Part shown: positions 32,961-34,569 of the stretch, piece by piece
Numbering within the stretch: the first letter of the stretch is position 1
Layout: every line of letters starts with the position of its first letter
Notes under the pieces: model-generated
What the model saw: the letters and a program-made list of their open reading frames with translations, nothing else
The model's database searches: none
Told to the model about the DNA's origin: nothing
Made by a program: the position numbers and the translations under genes
Assembly (NCBI GenBank): GCA_021463165.1
Contig: JAJTWY010000027.1
Location: forward strand, 1-34,569
Reading direction: 5' to 3'
Length of the DNA: 34,569 bases
Source of the DNA: Pyrinomonadaceae bacterium
Lineage (GTDB): Bacteria > Acidobacteriota > Blastocatellia > Pyrinomonadales > Pyrinomonadaceae

Positions 32961-34569
32961 ATGTTATCAAGCTACCAGCAATCGGCGGGCACAGCTGCGC
33001 CGTTTTCGGCAACAGCGGCGGCCACTGTGCCCGTGGAGGCGAGCGAGCCTGATACCACTGATCAGATCCAAGCATACACACCTCGATTCGTTGTTGGTGG
33101 AGCCGCACATCCCGGCGTCATAGTCGAACCGCCCGGCCTTGCGAACGTAGAACCGCCTCCGATCACTTATCGTCCGTGTTTGCCGAGAGAGTTGTCCGAA
33201 ACAAGTAAGCTCTCGGCGATGCAGATCGAGAGGATTATCTACGCCGGGCAAGCTCACGAGCAACGACTTGCGGACGGATCACGTGCCGGCATCAGTATCG
33301 GCGACGGGACCGGGACGGGAAAGACCGCGACGCTTGCGGGAATAATTCTCGACAACTGGTTTCACGGCAGAAGGCGGGCGGCATGGTTTTCAGTCAAGGC
33401 CGACCTGATCGAAGCCGTCTCGGATGAATTCGCGAGGCTTGGTCTGAAGCCGCCGATAAAGCTCATAAACGACTATCCGACCGATGGCGAGATCGATATT
33501 GGCGACGGCATAGTCTTCTGCACATATCGTTCTCTGATCGCCCGGTCTAGATCGGGCAATCGGCGAATTGACCAACTGATCCGCTGGCTCGGGAATGAAG
33601 GAATTGTCATCTTCGACGAGGGTCACAAAGCGAAGTACGCATTCGCGGACGATAGGGGAAAGTCCACCCAGACCGGAGCTGCGGTCCTTGAGATCCAGGA
33701 CCCGGAGAGATATCCCGATTATCGCGTTGTTTATTCATCCGCCACATCGGCGGGAGAAGTGCGGCACCTGGCATATATGTCTCGCCTCGGTCTTTGGGGA
33801 GAAGGGACCAACTTTCCGCTTGGGTTCGAGCAGTTCGCGGAGGAGATCGAATCGGGCGGTGTCGGTGCACTTGAGATGGTCTGCCGCGATTTGAAAGCTA
33901 TGGGTCGTTACCTCTGCGGCAACTTGAGCATGGGAGCCGATCCTAAGTCCGGCCTCGCCGTTGAGTTCCGGGAGGTGACACATTGGCTCACTCCTGCACA
34001 GCGCCGGATGTACGACAATATGGCCCAGGGCTGGCAGGAGGTCTTTCGAAATATCCACCGTGCCCTCGATCTCACAAATTCGGGGAAGGCCACGCGAGCC
34101 CTCGCCGTGAATCAGTTCTGGGCTGAGCATCAGCGGTGCTTTAGAAATCTGATCACCGCCTTTAAAGTGCCAACTCTAATCCGAGAGATCGAAGATGCGC
34201 TTGGAAGGCGAGAGTCCATAGTCGTTTCGATAACCGGCACCGGCGAGAGTCAGACAAAGAAACAAATCGAACGTGCGGCCGATCATGAAGAAGCCCTTGA
34301 CAGCCTGGACTTCAGCCCGCGTGAAACACTCACAAGACTGGTTGCGAACTGTTTCCCGACTGCCTGTTTCCAGGAACGCGCCAATCCGTACAGCGGAACT
34401 ATTGAATATATTCCTGTCCTCGATGCCGACGGCAATCAGGTCGAAAGCCGCGCGGCATTGCAGCTTCGGGCGGAACTGATGGATAAGCTATCTGTTCTTG
34501 AAGTTCCTGAACACCCGCTTGATCAACTTGTGAACTATTTCGGTGTTGAGAATGTTGCCGAGATGACCG
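32961..34569 (+). CDS. Strawberry-notch-family helicase, 3' end outside window
   Basis: The frame from the ATG at 32961 stays open to the last base (536 residues visible), so the gene continues beyond the window. Walker A is GDGTGTGKT (residues 114-122), the DEAD-like box is DEGH (219-222), and the SAT motif sits at 260-262. The stretch SSATSAGEVRHLAYMSRLGLWG is the hallmark of strawberry-notch (SBNO) superfamily 2 helicases. The N-terminal 60 residues are low-complexity and Ala/Pro-rich. The C-terminal helicase domain would lie outside. Together with the upstream methyltransferase it resembles the methylase-plus-helicase DarB antirestriction protein of phage P1, here split across genes. The ATG has no strong ribosome binding site. 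Confidence 0.85.
   Translation, partial: MLSSYQQSAGTAAPFSATAAATVPVEASEPDTTDQIQAYTPRFVVGGAAHPGVIVEPPGLANVEPPPITYRPCLPRELSETSKLSAMQIERIIYAGQAHEQRLADGSRAGISIGDGTGTGKTATLAGIILDNWFHGRRRAAWFSVKADLIEAVSDEFARLGLKPPIKLINDYPTDGEIDIGDGIVFCTYRSLIARSRSGNRRIDQLIRWLGNEGIVIFDEGHKAKYAFADDRGKSTQTGAAVLEIQDPERYPDYRVVYSSATSAGEVRHLAYMSRLGLWGEGTNFPLGFEQFAEEIESGGVGALEMVCRDLKAMGRYLCGNLSMGADPKSGLAVEFREVTHWLTPAQRRMYDNMAQGWQEVFRNIHRALDLTNSGKATRALAVNQFWAEHQRCFRNLITAFKVPTLIREIEDALGRRESIVVSITGTGESQTKKQIERAADHEEALDSLDFSPRETLTRLVANCFPTACFQERANPYSGTIEYIPVLDADGNQVESRAALQLRAELMDKLSVLEVPEHPLDQLVNYFGVENVAEMT

Overview
The window is bacterial, with mid-50s GC by eye. It looks like part of an integrative or conjugative mobile element carrying a large metal- and sulfur-stress cargo. 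The gene styles (long ChrA operon with an MFS partner, DUF5916-type outer-membrane-like protein, YVTN propeller, DUF1259 protein) suggest an Acidobacteriota-like host, perhaps Blastocatellia. That is an impression from protein style, not a measurement.

Layout. (1) 1-4527, plus strand: a conjugation operon fragment in the order VirB4/TrbE ATPase, TrbJ (VirB5-like) and TrbL (VirB6-like). (2) 4613-8742: a sulfur/thiol block. An ArsR-rhodanese regulator diverges from a metallo-beta-lactamase-fold protein and an MFS transporter; a DsrE-like protein and a TlpA/ResA-type thioredoxin follow. (3) 8878-10579: PadR regulator, Tat-exported hemerythrin-like lipoprotein and DoxX membrane protein. (4) 10846-15042: a chromate-resistance operon chrB-chrA-MFS-ChrB_C, with a visible promoter and palindromic operator in front of it.

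(5) 15175-25827: a same-strand cluster. An OmpR-type response regulator and its histidine kinase come first, then a lipoprotein with a lectin-like fold, a duplicated DUF1259 protein, a seven-bladed YVTN propeller, an FbpABC-like ABC transporter whose binding protein lacks the usual iron Tyr pair, and a DUF5916 protein. This is the best candidate for an undescribed envelope system. (6) 25848-29354, minus strand: a metallophosphoesterase followed by a GMC-type FAD oxidoreductase. (7) 29355-30078: a 724-base spacer with a 13-base imperfect inverted repeat. (8) 30079-34569, plus strand: mobile-element backbone genes. These are a zinc-finger/Toprim (DUF3854-like) protein, an N6-adenine-type DNA methyltransferase, an unrecognised protein, and a strawberry-notch-family helicase that runs off the window end.

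Read as a whole, about 25 kb of accessory genes sits between a Ti-type trb segment, cut off after trbL, and a DNA-processing module. The methyltransferase plus strawberry-notch helicase recalls the DarB antirestriction architecture of phage P1. The cargo would let a recipient detoxify chromate, handle reactive sulfur, and sense and import an unknown substrate through the envelope. No tRNA, rRNA, CRISPR array, integrase or transposase was seen.
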